Part shown: positions 34,998 through 44,438 of the stretch, one piece after another
Numbering within the stretch: position 1 is the stretch's first letter
Layout of the letters: every line of letters begins with the position of its first letter
Source of the DNA: Algibacter sp045066735
GTDB lineage: Bacteria; Bacteroidota; Bacteroidia; Flavobacteriales; Flavobacteriaceae
Direction of reading: 5' to 3'
Length of the DNA stretch: 64,000 bases
NCBI RefSeq assembly: GCF_045066735.1
Contig: NZ_JBISHH010000025.1
Location: 558,001-622,000, forward strand
Program-made: the position numbers and the translations under genes
Notes under the pieces: generated by a model
What the model was told of the DNA's origin: nothing
What the model saw: only the letters and a program-made list of their open reading frames with translations
Database searches by the model: none

Positions 34998-36971
34998 TTA
35001 CTTTACAATCAACTTCGTTCTCATAGTGAAGGAATGCCCCGGGAATGTACATACTATCCAGTATTCACCAGGTTCGCTAGGCGATGTGAAATAAATGGTT
35101 TCGTTACTTTCTGGCCCCACAGTTCCGGAATGAAATAGAACTAAATCACTAAACGGAACATAACTTAAATCAGGACCATCAAGTCCCAAGTTGAGAGCCA
35201 TTTCTCCAATTTTAAGTGGCGTTTCTTTTCCTGGTTTAGTAATAACAACGTTGTGTATCATGTCGTCATTATTGTTCAAGGTAAGTTGTATTTTACTATT
35301 TCGGTTAATAGTAATTTTTTCTGTATCATATTTTAATCCAGGAATGGTACCAATAACTATTTTTTCATCAGCGCCATGTTCTCCCCAAGAAGATGGCATG
35401 GTATTAACTCGCTTAGGTTGGTCTATCTTTTTGTTAGATGTTTTAGCCATATGCATTTGTGGCGATTTTAATTCGCCACCTGGGACCTCGTTTAAAGTGT
35501 AATATCCTGTGTTGTGTAATAACATTTCGCCAGAGGCCGATTTTAGTTCAGGCATTTCTATTTGATGAATAAAACCTAAACGCATACCATGAATTATTAG
35601 TTTCACTTTTAATCCATCTTCAGAAATTTCGGCCTTATGGATCATGGCTTTTTGTTGGTCAACAATTGGGCTACCGTAAGTGTCATGGTATTTGTATGTG
35701 AAAGTAGACATCTTATAGTTCGAAAGATCTTCAGCTAATTTTTTGTTGATAGGCTTAGTGAATTCAAATTCAAAACCGTCATCAAGCGCTTTCATTGTTT
35801 TAATTTCAAAAGGTGTTTTACCGCTCCAAACTAAGCGTTGTAATCCATAAGATTTTTTTCCTGTAGATGCCCAACCACGACTTGTCATGCCTACAAACAT
35901 ATTGTTGTCTTTGCCCCAAATCATGCGCAATACTCCAGAAGAAAAACCTTCAACGAAACCAAAAGCTGCGCCTTGGTATACGCCATTTACTTTTTCCATG
36001 TAAACACGCATAATTTTACTGTGCCCTTGGTCTCCTATAAATTGCTGACCTTCAAAGGGACCAAATTGGCCCTTGGTTGTGTCGTATAAAATATCGGAAG
36101 TCGATATTCCTAAAATAGTGTGAGGAAACCAAATTGCTGCAGATTTTAAGGCTTTTTGTTTTTTAGCATAGTCGTACATTGAAAGTCCAGATTGCTTTTC
36201 AATATCTTCTGGTTTTAACTTTAAAGGTGAATTTGGTTCGTCTGTCCACCTTAAACTTTCTGCGTGCCCTGCGAAATCTCCTTTTTCTAAATGAGACATA
36301 CGTCCGGAACCTACCCAGTCTCCTTGGTTTTCTGTATAGAAAATATCGTTATTATCATTAATTGCAAATCCTGCTGGAGAACGTAATCCAGCTGCTAAAG
36401 GAGTAAACTCTCCTTCTGGTGTGATTTTTACTAACCAGCCTCTCCATTTTGCAAAACTTTTTCCGCCTTTGTACCATGATACGTTTAAAGTCAATATCAT
36501 GTCTCCATTTTTGTCAAATTTCGGACCATAGGAATATTCATGATAATTACCAGAAAGTGGCCATGAATAGATGGTTTTGTACAAATCGGCTACGCCGTCA
36601 TTGTTTTTATCTTCAAGTCTTGTTAATTCGCCACGTTGTGCTAAATAAAAACCATGGTCTTTATAAGCTAAGCCTAAGGTTTCATGCATGCCATGTGCAA
36701 ATCTTTTAAATTTAGGAGTTTTGCTATATGGATTGTCAATGAGCCATAATTCACCTCTTCTTGTAGAAACGCCTAATTTATTATCATCGGTTAATGTTAA
36801 GCCACCAACTTCGAGTTTAATATCTTTAGGTATTGGTACGTCTACAATTTTATAGTATTTAGCTTCTTTTTTTGCTTGAGCTGAATTTAATGTTTTGCCT
36901 TTTTGTGAAAATCCTAATTGACTTACTAAAACGGCAGCTATTATTACGATTGTTTTATTGATAATCTTCAT
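34998..36971 (-). CDS. Exported beta-propeller protein fused to a C-terminal cupredoxin domain
   Basis: A 657-residue protein with a signal peptide (ending LGFSQ). Residues about 45-400 form a propeller of the PQQ-dependent sugar dehydrogenase type (GGLTLTDDNKLGVSTRRGELW, GLRSPAGFAINDNNDIFYTENQGDW). An all-beta region follows (400-520). From about 545 a plastocyanin/azurin-like domain has copper ligands His573, Cys641, His646 and Met650 (WIVCTFPGHSFTM). A built-in copper centre would let the propeller hand electrons on directly. It shares a likely operon with the DUF1080 gene upstream (17-base gap). The substrate is unknown. Confidence 0.85.
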   Translation of the reverse strand: MKIINKTIVIIAAVLVSQLGFSQKGKTLNSAQAKKEAKYYKIVDVPIPKDIKLEVGGLTLTDDNKLGVSTRRGELWLIDNPYSKTPKFKRFAHGMHETLGLAYKDHGFYLAQRGELTRLEDKNNDGVADLYKTIYSWPLSGNYHEYSYGPKFDKNGDMILTLNVSWYKGGKSFAKWRGWLVKITPEGEFTPLAAGLRSPAGFAINDNNDIFYTENQGDWVGSGRMSHLEKGDFAGHAESLRWTDEPNSPLKLKPEDIEKQSGLSMYDYAKKQKALKSAAIWFPHTILGISTSDILYDTTKGQFGPFEGQQFIGDQGHSKIMRVYMEKVNGVYQGAAFGFVEGFSSGVLRMIWGKDNNMFVGMTSRGWASTGKKSYGLQRLVWSGKTPFEIKTMKALDDGFEFEFTKPINKKLAEDLSNYKMSTFTYKYHDTYGSPIVDQQKAMIHKAEISEDGLKVKLIIHGMRLGFIHQIEMPELKSASGEMLLHNTGYYTLNEVPGGELKSPQMHMAKTSNKKIDQPKRVNTMPSSWGEHGADEKIVIGTIPGLKYDTEKITINRNSKIQLTLNNNDDMIHNVVITKPGKETPLKIGEMALNLGLDGPDLSYVPFSDLVLFHSGTVGPESNETIYFTSPSEPGEYWIVCTFPGHSFTMRTKLIVK

Positions 36972-36988
36972 TTTTTTTGCGTTTTAGT

Positions 36989-38890
36989 TTACCAGATTAT
37001 ACTGTAGTTAATTGTTGAATTACCTTCTGGAATCTCGATCAATAATTCATCTTTACCATTATTATTTCTAAGAATAGGTTTAGGTGTTTTGTCATCTTCA
37101 AACACGATATAATAGCTTTCGTTATTTATAATGAAAGTATTGTTTTCTAATACTTTTATACTTTCTCCATCTGCAATTTTGTGCCACATTGAAGTTTTAG
37201 AATTGGAGGTAATAATACGTTCTATACCTCGTTTTGATTTTAAAAAGGCTTTAAAGCTATGTGTTATCTTATTACCATTAATATCAAAAGAGAACATAGG
37301 AATACCATCATCTTTAAATTCATAACCAATTTGTTTAATCATGTTTTTATCATTTAGCATTTTTGGCCATGTTTCATTTTTTGAATCTAATGAAGCAAAA
37401 TCTAAATCGCCATGTAATGAAATTGGAAAGCCCATAGGTTCTCCCCGTTGATGTTCTCCTCTAGAATGCCACATTTGCGTAGCATCTAGAAAATTACCAC
37501 TCCAAACATGTAGTAAAGTTCCCGTTTCTAAATCTAAACTATAATTTAATTTTTCAATTAATCCAACAGATATACAGTGAGAACGTTTAACACCTCTATG
37601 ATTTAAAAAGCTCCGTTGTGTAATTAGTTTATCTGCAACATTTAAGGTAATTGGTGTTATTGGGTTTTTTGAGCTTAAAGTAGTGGTTCCTGTTTTTAAT
37701 AAAGAATAGCGTTGCATTTTTGGACCTTCTACAAAAAAGTCGAAACCACGACGCCACACAATTGGTTTATTGTAAACCAGATTATATGTTACTTGGCCTT
37801 TCTCTAAATGGACTTTGTTAAACACAGTGTTGTTCATATCAAAATCACCATTCATGTTTACAACAGTGTCATTTTTAATAATTAAGTAGGCTCCGCCGTT
37901 AACTGTAGTTTCAAATAAATAATCTCCTGAAGTCGGGATATCTAGTTTTCCTGAATAACTCAATACCTTTTGGTCTCTTTCATTAATTCTCATTAAAGGT
38001 GAAATGGAGTCCGTTGTGTAATCTTCAATAAGTTTAAGCTTTTCTATGTCCTTTATTACGGAAAGTTTTTTAGGGTTATCGTAAATTTTAAGCTCAGATT
38101 TTTTGATACCAATATTTTTATCTTCGTAGAGTTTATATTTTATGTTTTTAAAAGCAATAGGCCCGTGGTCCCCCTGAATCATTAAAGGAGCATAAGGTAC
38201 TTCCTCTTTTGCGGCGCTAGCACGAGTAGCGCCAGTAACCTCTATGTTTTTGTGAATTAAAATATTATTTAGTCTAACTTCTTCAAACCATGCATTTTTT
38301 ATCTTTTCCCCTTTATTGTTAAACTTTGGCGCATGAAAAATAACTTTTAAATGTTGCCATAAACCGGGTGCTTTGGCAGCATTTACTAGAGGGGCGTGTC
38401 CCTCGTAACCTTCTTTTCCTTTTTCAGCATCTTTATTCCATCTTTGATAAATGCCACCTATATCGCTGTATTTTGGATGGTCTACCCCCCAACTATCGAA
38501 TAATTGAATTTCATATCTACTTTGAAAATAGATACCTGAATTAGATTTTATTGGCATCATAACATCCAATTCTAACTCAATATCGCCGTGATCGAAATTA
38601 GAAAATAAATGCCCATTTTTCTCTTGGTCGTTTGTGTTTACTAATATCCCCGAGCCTTCAAATGGTATAAGTGTTTTGTCTTTACTTCTATCGGTAACTA
38701 CATTTTCGGCTATTTGCCAGTTTTTAGTAGTTACTTTAAAATGAGATAAATCCTTTAATTCAATACGAGTAAACGGTAAGATGTTTTGGATTTCTTTTTT
38801 CTTACTAACCGTTTCTATTGGTTTGGTTTCTTTTTTTTCGCAAGAAAGTATCAGTGAAAAAATAAAAAGAAAAAGCATTTTGTTTTTCAT
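36989..38890 (-). CDS. DUF1080 (3-keto-glycoside hydrolase/lyase family) lipoprotein with extra C-terminal domains
   Basis: A 633-residue lipoprotein (signal ending LILSC). Residues about 45-265 are a DUF1080 concanavalin-like domain (SNSGIYFQSRYEIQLFDSW, GPIAFKNIKYKLYE). A PA14-like module follows near 295-390 (GDYLFETTVNGGAYLIIKND). The C-terminal third (WSGNFLDATQMWHSRGEHQ) resembles regions attached to cytochrome-linked proteins, but no CxxCH heme motif is present. DUF1080 proteins act on 3-keto-sugars. It starts the minus-strand pair with the propeller-cupredoxin gene. Confidence 0.8.
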   Translation of the reverse strand: MKNKMLFLFIFSLILSCEKKETKPIETVSKKKEIQNILPFTRIELKDLSHFKVTTKNWQIAENVVTDRSKDKTLIPFEGSGILVNTNDQEKNGHLFSNFDHGDIELELDVMMPIKSNSGIYFQSRYEIQLFDSWGVDHPKYSDIGGIYQRWNKDAEKGKEGYEGHAPLVNAAKAPGLWQHLKVIFHAPKFNNKGEKIKNAWFEEVRLNNILIHKNIEVTGATRASAAKEEVPYAPLMIQGDHGPIAFKNIKYKLYEDKNIGIKKSELKIYDNPKKLSVIKDIEKLKLIEDYTTDSISPLMRINERDQKVLSYSGKLDIPTSGDYLFETTVNGGAYLIIKNDTVVNMNGDFDMNNTVFNKVHLEKGQVTYNLVYNKPIVWRRGFDFFVEGPKMQRYSLLKTGTTTLSSKNPITPITLNVADKLITQRSFLNHRGVKRSHCISVGLIEKLNYSLDLETGTLLHVWSGNFLDATQMWHSRGEHQRGEPMGFPISLHGDLDFASLDSKNETWPKMLNDKNMIKQIGYEFKDDGIPMFSFDINGNKITHSFKAFLKSKRGIERIITSNSKTSMWHKIADGESIKVLENNTFIINNESYYIVFEDDKTPKPILRNNNGKDELLIEIPEGNSTINYSIIW

Positions 38891-38988
38891 AAGTTTAGAT
38901 GGTGTTGGTTTTTTTAACTTATGTAAAAGTATGTGCTTTTAATTTTTACGAGTTGTTCATATGGTCTTTTATGTGTATAATATGGTTC

Positions 38989-41814
38989 TTAAAATGTATA
39001 ATTTAATTGTAATAGTGTCGATCTTGGTATAACTGGTACAACAATAAAACTAGCGTCAGGATTTTCGTTAATATATTCTTGAGTTGTTCCATTGGCATTT
39101 GCTCCAAAAGAATTTGCTCCAAAAAAGTTAGCTAAACCGTCAGAATTTAAAATATTACTTGCTAAAAGGCGTGCGCTTAAATTTTTATTTATTTGATATC
39201 CCATACCAGCATCAAAAACACTGTAAGCAGCCAATTGAAAAGCGTTTGCTACGTTGCCTTCACGTTTGCCTGTGTATTTCCATTTAATGAAAGATGAAAC
39301 TTTGTCTTTCTGAAATTCTGCAGATAAATTAAATAGCAATTTTGGATTGAATGGTAATCTATTTCCTGAATAGTCTATAATACTATCATCTGCAATATCA
39401 ACAGATCCCGCGGCATCATAAATATTCCATTTTGTGGCCTTTGGGTTTTGTAAAACACCATTAAAACGAAAGGTTAAATATTGAATAGGATTGTAAATGG
39501 TTTCCCATTCTAATCCCAATGTCTGTGAGCTGTTAAACTGTATTGGCGTGTAAAAAATACTACTTGTATTATCATCAAATTCAAAATTAGAAACTCCAAT
39601 ATTTTTTAATTGACTCCAAAAAAGTGTTGTTGTAAATGAGAAATCTTTTAAAGCTGATTTTAGTCCTAATTCCGCTTGTTTAATTTTTTGAACTTCGCCC
39701 GCCTTAATAATAGGCACGTTAGCAAAGTTGTTGAAATAATAATTTAACTCTGGTGCTTTATTTCCTCTTGAATAGCGACCAAATAAAGAAACATCTTCTG
39801 TTAATTTAATATTTAAACCTGCTGAATATGATAAGTAATTATAGTTGAAATTAAAGGAGTCGCGTTCACCTGTTGGCTGTAAAATGTTGTTATCATAAAT
39901 AGTGGTTTCATCTGCATCTAAACCACCATTTTGCGTAAAAGGCGCACTGCGGTCATTACTCCCTTTATGGTAAATAGTTTCGTAGCGAATACCTAAATCG
40001 AGTTGAATTTTATCAGATAGTTTCCATATGTCGTTAGCAAATGTCGCTGCTTGAAAAACATCGGCGCGACTATTAGTAAAGAACAAGCCGCCATAATTGC
40101 TCACTCCATTTTCATCAGATAAGTAAAGAATGGGTTCGTTTGGATTTTCTAAAGTAACTTGTAGCATTGTTGGGTTGTTTTCGTAAGTTGAAAACGCGAA
40201 ACTACCTTGTGTGAAAACAGATGTGTTGGATATGCCGGTAGAAAAACCAAAGCTAAAATCGTGATAATCCCACGTTTTTCTTAAGGTTAATTGTTGCATA
40301 AACTCATCAGCATCATTGTCTTTATACCATGTTGATGTTCCTAAAACGGCATCGTTTGGTAATGTGTCATCAGTTAAATAATTTATAGGGCTTCCTGCAA
40401 AAATAGGGCTGTTATCAATTCTAGCCATTTCTGCTCCAGTTTGGGCGTTTTTAAAAATAATTTGCCCAACAGGGAATGGATTGCCATTACTTGGTAAATA
40501 ATAAGTTGTTGGATCGCTAAGAGATACAAAAGCATTACTAATAGAGGTTTGCCAATTAGCATTTTTAGTCGAAAACTTCATATTGTTTTTTATAGACCAA
40601 TTATTATTTAAGTTTTGGAATAAATCGAAACCAAACGCGAGGTCTTTAGCATGAACACCCTTTGATGGGTTAAAACTATTTGTTTTACCAGTCTCTAAAT
40701 AACGACCATCTGGAATAGAGGCGGAGTAAGCTGGCATTAAAAGCGCTGTAGAATTAAAATCTTGTCCAAAAGCAGCTTTGGGGTTATCCCAGTTTGTCGC
40801 AGCAACGCCGTTGTAACGATTTGTGTAATCATTTAAATATTTTCCGTAAAGTTTAAAATATCCACGAGAGTTCACTTTAGTTAAGTTGAATTTAAACTGT
40901 CCGCCTTTACTAAAAGTGAAATCTGTATTTCTTGCGCCATCATCATGTCTATAATGGCCTCCCGCATTAAAACTCCAGTTGTTTCCTAGTGTCCCGCCTA
41001 AGACGGCATCTCCGCGGTAATAGGCATTTCCTTCTCCTTTAATACCTGTTTGAAGTTGAACTTCTCCATTTAGTTCTTTCGACGTTTGGTTTCTTGAAAT
41101 AAAGTTATAAACACCACCTGGGGCATTCATAGCAGTTATCGATGCGCTACCACCTCTTAGAGCTTCAACGTTAGCAGTCATTAAATCTACACGATGGAAT
41201 AAATCTGGTCCGTAGTATGAGTGTTGTACCAAACTTACGGGTAAGTCATCTTCTTGTAAAGATACATAATACCAACCCATATCATCTTCGGCTGCAGCCG
41301 AAACTCCTCGGGTATAAACACGAGTAAAAACCTCCCCTGCAGAGGCATCTACAAAAGTGCCAGGGATGTTTTGTAATAAATTTGCCGTGCCTTGCGGAAC
41401 CACTTGTTTTAAGGATTGAGTATTTAAAGTACTTACCGAAGAACTCGATTCTAATTGTGTTTTTGGAGTAAAACTACCTGTAACAACAACGGTGTGTAAA
41501 TCCAATAAATCGGTATCTAGAATGTAGGACAGTGCCATATTTTCCCTACTAATCTTAATGGCATCTTTAATAGGTTTAAAGCCTAAATGAGAAATACTAA
41601 TAATAAAGTCTCCAGAGGGAATGTTACTTAAATTATATTTACCCTCATCATTTGAGATACTAAAAATGACGGGGTTAGTATTTAAACTAACGGATACTCC
41701 AGATATAGGTTGGTTATTATTATCTGTAATTATACCGTTAATAGAAGATTGAGCATTTGTAAATAATGTTTGTGCTAGCATCAGAGTAAATACTAGTAGT
41801 TTAATTTTGGTCAT
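38989..41814 (-). CDS. TonB-dependent receptor with N-terminal carboxypeptidase-regulatory-like domain
   Basis: A 941-residue outer-membrane receptor. It has a signal peptide (ending TLFTNAQ), then a beta-sandwich of the CarboxypepD_reg type (SSINGIITDNNNQPISGVSVSL, residues about 21-105). A TonB-box-like TVVVTGSF and plug (LRGGSASITAMNAPGGVYNFISR) follow, then a 22-strand barrel ending in aromatic LQLNYTF. No SusD partner gene is adjacent, so it is not a classical SusCD pair and may import a small glycoside or oligosaccharide. An AraC-type gene is divergent from it. Confidence 0.93.
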   Translation of the reverse strand: MTKIKLLVFTLMLAQTLFTNAQSSINGIITDNNNQPISGVSVSLNTNPVIFSISNDEGKYNLSNIPSGDFIISISHLGFKPIKDAIKISRENMALSYILDTDLLDLHTVVVTGSFTPKTQLESSSSVSTLNTQSLKQVVPQGTANLLQNIPGTFVDASAGEVFTRVYTRGVSAAAEDDMGWYYVSLQEDDLPVSLVQHSYYGPDLFHRVDLMTANVEALRGGSASITAMNAPGGVYNFISRNQTSKELNGEVQLQTGIKGEGNAYYRGDAVLGGTLGNNWSFNAGGHYRHDDGARNTDFTFSKGGQFKFNLTKVNSRGYFKLYGKYLNDYTNRYNGVAATNWDNPKAAFGQDFNSTALLMPAYSASIPDGRYLETGKTNSFNPSKGVHAKDLAFGFDLFQNLNNNWSIKNNMKFSTKNANWQTSISNAFVSLSDPTTYYLPSNGNPFPVGQIIFKNAQTGAEMARIDNSPIFAGSPINYLTDDTLPNDAVLGTSTWYKDNDADEFMQQLTLRKTWDYHDFSFGFSTGISNTSVFTQGSFAFSTYENNPTMLQVTLENPNEPILYLSDENGVSNYGGLFFTNSRADVFQAATFANDIWKLSDKIQLDLGIRYETIYHKGSNDRSAPFTQNGGLDADETTIYDNNILQPTGERDSFNFNYNYLSYSAGLNIKLTEDVSLFGRYSRGNKAPELNYYFNNFANVPIIKAGEVQKIKQAELGLKSALKDFSFTTTLFWSQLKNIGVSNFEFDDNTSSIFYTPIQFNSSQTLGLEWETIYNPIQYLTFRFNGVLQNPKATKWNIYDAAGSVDIADDSIIDYSGNRLPFNPKLLFNLSAEFQKDKVSSFIKWKYTGKREGNVANAFQLAAYSVFDAGMGYQINKNLSARLLASNILNSDGLANFFGANSFGANANGTTQEYINENPDASFIVVPVIPRSTLLQLNYTF

Positions 41815-41852
41815 AAGTTTCTAGGGTGAAATAGTTGGTTCATAATCGAACA

Positions 41853-41860
41853 CAAATTTA
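41853..41860 (-). promoter_or_regulatory. -7 element (TAAATTTG) of the TonB-dependent receptor gene
   Basis: Perfect TAnnTTTG on the minus strand, 38 bases before the receptor ATG. The -33 element is not consensus, fitting an activator-dependent promoter. Confidence 0.5.
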
Positions 41861-42023
41861 TAAAATTTATCTACATTTTTGTTTGGATATTGTCACTGAA
41901 AGGATTTAAACAAGACTAAGAAACGTAGTAAAAGCAATCTGTTATATCAATTTTAACGGAACACAAATTTTTATTTGATAAAAAATATGTACTTTGCGTG
42001 GTGTAAATGTTCAAATAATTTCA

Positions 42024-43055
42024 GTGAAAGTAAACAAAATAAATATTGAGCCTTATGAGGCTGATGGTATTGTGTACCATGCTGATACTTGTTTGCCATT
42101 AATTGATGCGTTTAATCGAAAAAAAATAAAGTTTAAAGCTTTAGCGAGGCATACATACCCTGGCGATCGATTAGATGAACATACCTTGGGTATAAATAGT
42201 ATTGGGTATTGGGATGCTAATGAACCGCAAGATTGGGGCCTCGATTGGCACCGTAATGAAGGTATTGAATTTCATTTTTTAGAATCGGGTTCCATGCCTT
42301 ATTCTCAGGAAAACAAAGAAGTGTTATTAACGCCTAACCATTTAACAATTACGCGCCCATGGGAGGCACATAAAGTAGGAAATCCATACGTTGGTATGGG
42401 GAAGTTCTATTGGGTTATTATTGATTTAGGTGTACGAAGGCCACATCAAGATTGGGTTTGGCCAGAGTGGATAACCTTGACGCCAAAAGATTTAAATAGA
42501 CTTACAACTATTTTAAGACAGAATGAGAAATCCATCTGGAAAACAGATCAAACCGTTCGCGATTGTTTTTCAAGAATTAATAAAGCAGTTAATTCTGATG
42601 AAAATGGTAGTAACGCCTCTAAAATAAGATTATTAGTCAATTACTTATTAATTCTTTTATTGGATTTATTAAATACAGATGATGTTGTGTTGGATGAAAA
42701 ACTAACGGATAGTTCTCGTAGTGTAAAATTCTTTTTAGATGAATTAATTAATAATTTATCTGAAAATTGGACTGTAGAACTTATGGCAGAGTCTGCAGGA
42801 GTTGGAGTAACAAGATTTACACATCATTGTAAGCGTTTAACTAATGTAACACCCATGCGTTATTTAACCATGAAGCGTCTCGATTTATCTAAAAAAATTC
42901 TTAAAGAAAACAGTGAATTAACTATTGCAGAAGTTGCGTATATGTGTGGTTTTGCAACGAGTCAATATTTCGCAACAGTTTTTAAAAAGCATGAAAAATG
43001 CTCGCCTAATATGTATAGAGTTAAGCATGCGATTACCCATGAAGAATGTGTTTAA
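42024..43055 (+). CDS. AraC family transcriptional regulator
   Basis: A 343-residue regulator. The N-terminal cupin-like sensor domain (about residues 35-170) contains GIEFHFLESG and a WEAHKVGNPYVG block. The C-terminal AraC helix-turn-helix pair is at about 245-340 (AESAGVGVTRFTHHCK, then EVAYMCGFATSQYFATVFKK). I chose GTG at 42024 (VKVNKINIEPYEADG). A TTG at 41994 is also in frame but lies within a promoter-like TACTTTG. It is divergent from the TonB receptor and 204 bases before the MFS operon, and probably controls both. Confidence 0.88.
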   Translation: MKVNKINIEPYEADGIVYHADTCLPLIDAFNRKKIKFKALARHTYPGDRLDEHTLGINSIGYWDANEPQDWGLDWHRNEGIEFHFLESGSMPYSQENKEVLLTPNHLTITRPWEAHKVGNPYVGMGKFYWVIIDLGVRRPHQDWVWPEWITLTPKDLNRLTTILRQNEKSIWKTDQTVRDCFSRINKAVNSDENGSNASKIRLLVNYLLILLLDLLNTDDVVLDEKLTDSSRSVKFFLDELINNLSENWTVELMAESAGVGVTRFTHHCKRLTNVTPMRYLTMKRLDLSKKILKENSELTIAEVAYMCGFATSQYFATVFKKHEKCSPNMYRVKHAITHEECV

Positions 43056-43152
43056 ATTATTTCACTGAATAAAAATACACGTTATTTAAAAATCTATTCT
43101 CTATTTTCACTAAGTAGAAATTACAGTTATAAATTTTATATCAAAACTAAAA

Positions 43153-43168
43153 CGATCCTTTTAGATCG
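43153..43168 (+). promoter_or_regulatory. Palindrome upstream of the MFS operon
   Basis: CGATC-N6-GATCG, about 92 bases before the MFS gene. Possible operator; binding protein unknown. Confidence 0.3.
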
Positions 43169-43259
43169 ATAATCTATCATAGAGGTTTATTTTGTTACGT
43201 TTTGTAGTTAATGTTATGATGTAATTTGTACACCAACCAAACCAACTAAAAATTTTAAA

Positions 43260-44432
43260 ATGGAAAACATTAATAAGAAGCGACTCTTTCTTGGGAGTTG
43301 TTTAGCATTAATTACAACGGCAATGACATTTGCCATTCGCGCACGATTAGAAACTGTTTTTGGCCCAGAAGGCGTAGGTTTAACTTTAGAACAAATAGGT
43401 TACGCATTTACACCTGCTTTTTTTGGCTTTACATTAGCCATGATTTTTGGCGGACCATTAGTCGATTTTTTAGGTATTAAAAAAATCACATGGATTGCCT
43501 TCGTAATGCACGCTGTTGGAATTGTTTGGACTATTATGGCCGATTCTATGACCTCACTGTTTTTAGCAACATTATTTGTAGGTATCGGAAATGGCATGGT
43601 AGAAGCGGCTTTAAATCCTATGATTGCTTCTATGTATACCAACGAAAAAACAAAAATGCTAAATAGATTTCATGTTTGGTTTCCTGGCGGTATCGTTATT
43701 GGTTCTATTGTAGGCTGGCTCGTTATGGATGTTATGGGCTTAAGTTGGCAAATTATGGTTTCAACTTTATTTATACCATTGGTATTATATGCTGTATTGT
43801 TTTTTGGGCAAAAATTCCCGGTCACCGAGCGAGTGCAAATGGGTATAAGCAACAAGAAAATGTTTGCAAGTGTAGGGAAACCTTTGTTTCTGTTAATGGT
43901 GTTTTGTATGCTTTTAACAGCTGCGTCAGAGTTAGGTACCACGCAGCGTATAGAGTCTTTATTAAAAGAATCGGTTGCTGTGCCACTGTTAGTTTTAGCT
44001 TTTATTAATGGTATTATGGCGTTAGGAAGATTATCTGCAGGGCAGGTGGTTCATAGATTAAAACCTTCGGGTATGTTATTGTATTCAGCAATATTCACTT
44101 TTATAGGTTTATGGCTGTTAACAGTAACGAGTGGCGGAATGACGTTTGTTGCAGCAGCAGTTTTTGCGATTGGTGTAACATTCTTTTGGCCAACCATGTT
44201 AGGCTTTGTTGCAGAATATTTACCAGAAACGGGAGCACTAGGGCTTTCAATTATGGGTGGAGCAGGTATGTTTTCTGTATCATTAGTATTACCAATTATG
44301 GGGAAATTGATGGATGATGCCAATGCATCGGAAGCATTAAGAACCATGTCTATTTTACCCGCAATCCTTATTGTGGCCTTTTTAGGTTTAAAATTTTATA
44401 TGAAAAAAAGAAATAAAACAGAAAAAGCATAA
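43260..44432 (+). CDS. MFS transporter, sugar-type
   Basis: A 390-residue inner-membrane protein with 12 hydrophobic helices. The motif between helices 2 and 3 reads GGPLVDFLGIKK, and GNGMVEAALNPMIA lies in helix 4. The layout is like the fucose/glucose permease branch. It heads a five-gene operon for keto-sugar metabolism, so import of the sugar or glycoside released in the periplasm is the likely role. The oxidoreductase gene starts six bases after its stop. Confidence 0.88.
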   Translation: MENINKKRLFLGSCLALITTAMTFAIRARLETVFGPEGVGLTLEQIGYAFTPAFFGFTLAMIFGGPLVDFLGIKKITWIAFVMHAVGIVWTIMADSMTSLFLATLFVGIGNGMVEAALNPMIASMYTNEKTKMLNRFHVWFPGGIVIGSIVGWLVMDVMGLSWQIMVSTLFIPLVLYAVLFFGQKFPVTERVQMGISNKKMFASVGKPLFLLMVFCMLLTAASELGTTQRIESLLKESVAVPLLVLAFINGIMALGRLSAGQVVHRLKPSGMLLYSAIFTFIGLWLLTVTSGGMTFVAAAVFAIGVTFFWPTMLGFVAEYLPETGALGLSIMGGAGMFSVSLVLPIMGKLMDDANASEALRTMSILPAILIVAFLGLKFYMKKRNKTEKA

Positions 44433-44438
44433 TTAGTT

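Noticed and set aside
43298..44347. Several overlapping open frames on both strands within the MFS gene
   Set aside because: Low-complexity shadows of a hydrophobic gene; only the 43260-44432 frame has a coherent protein family.
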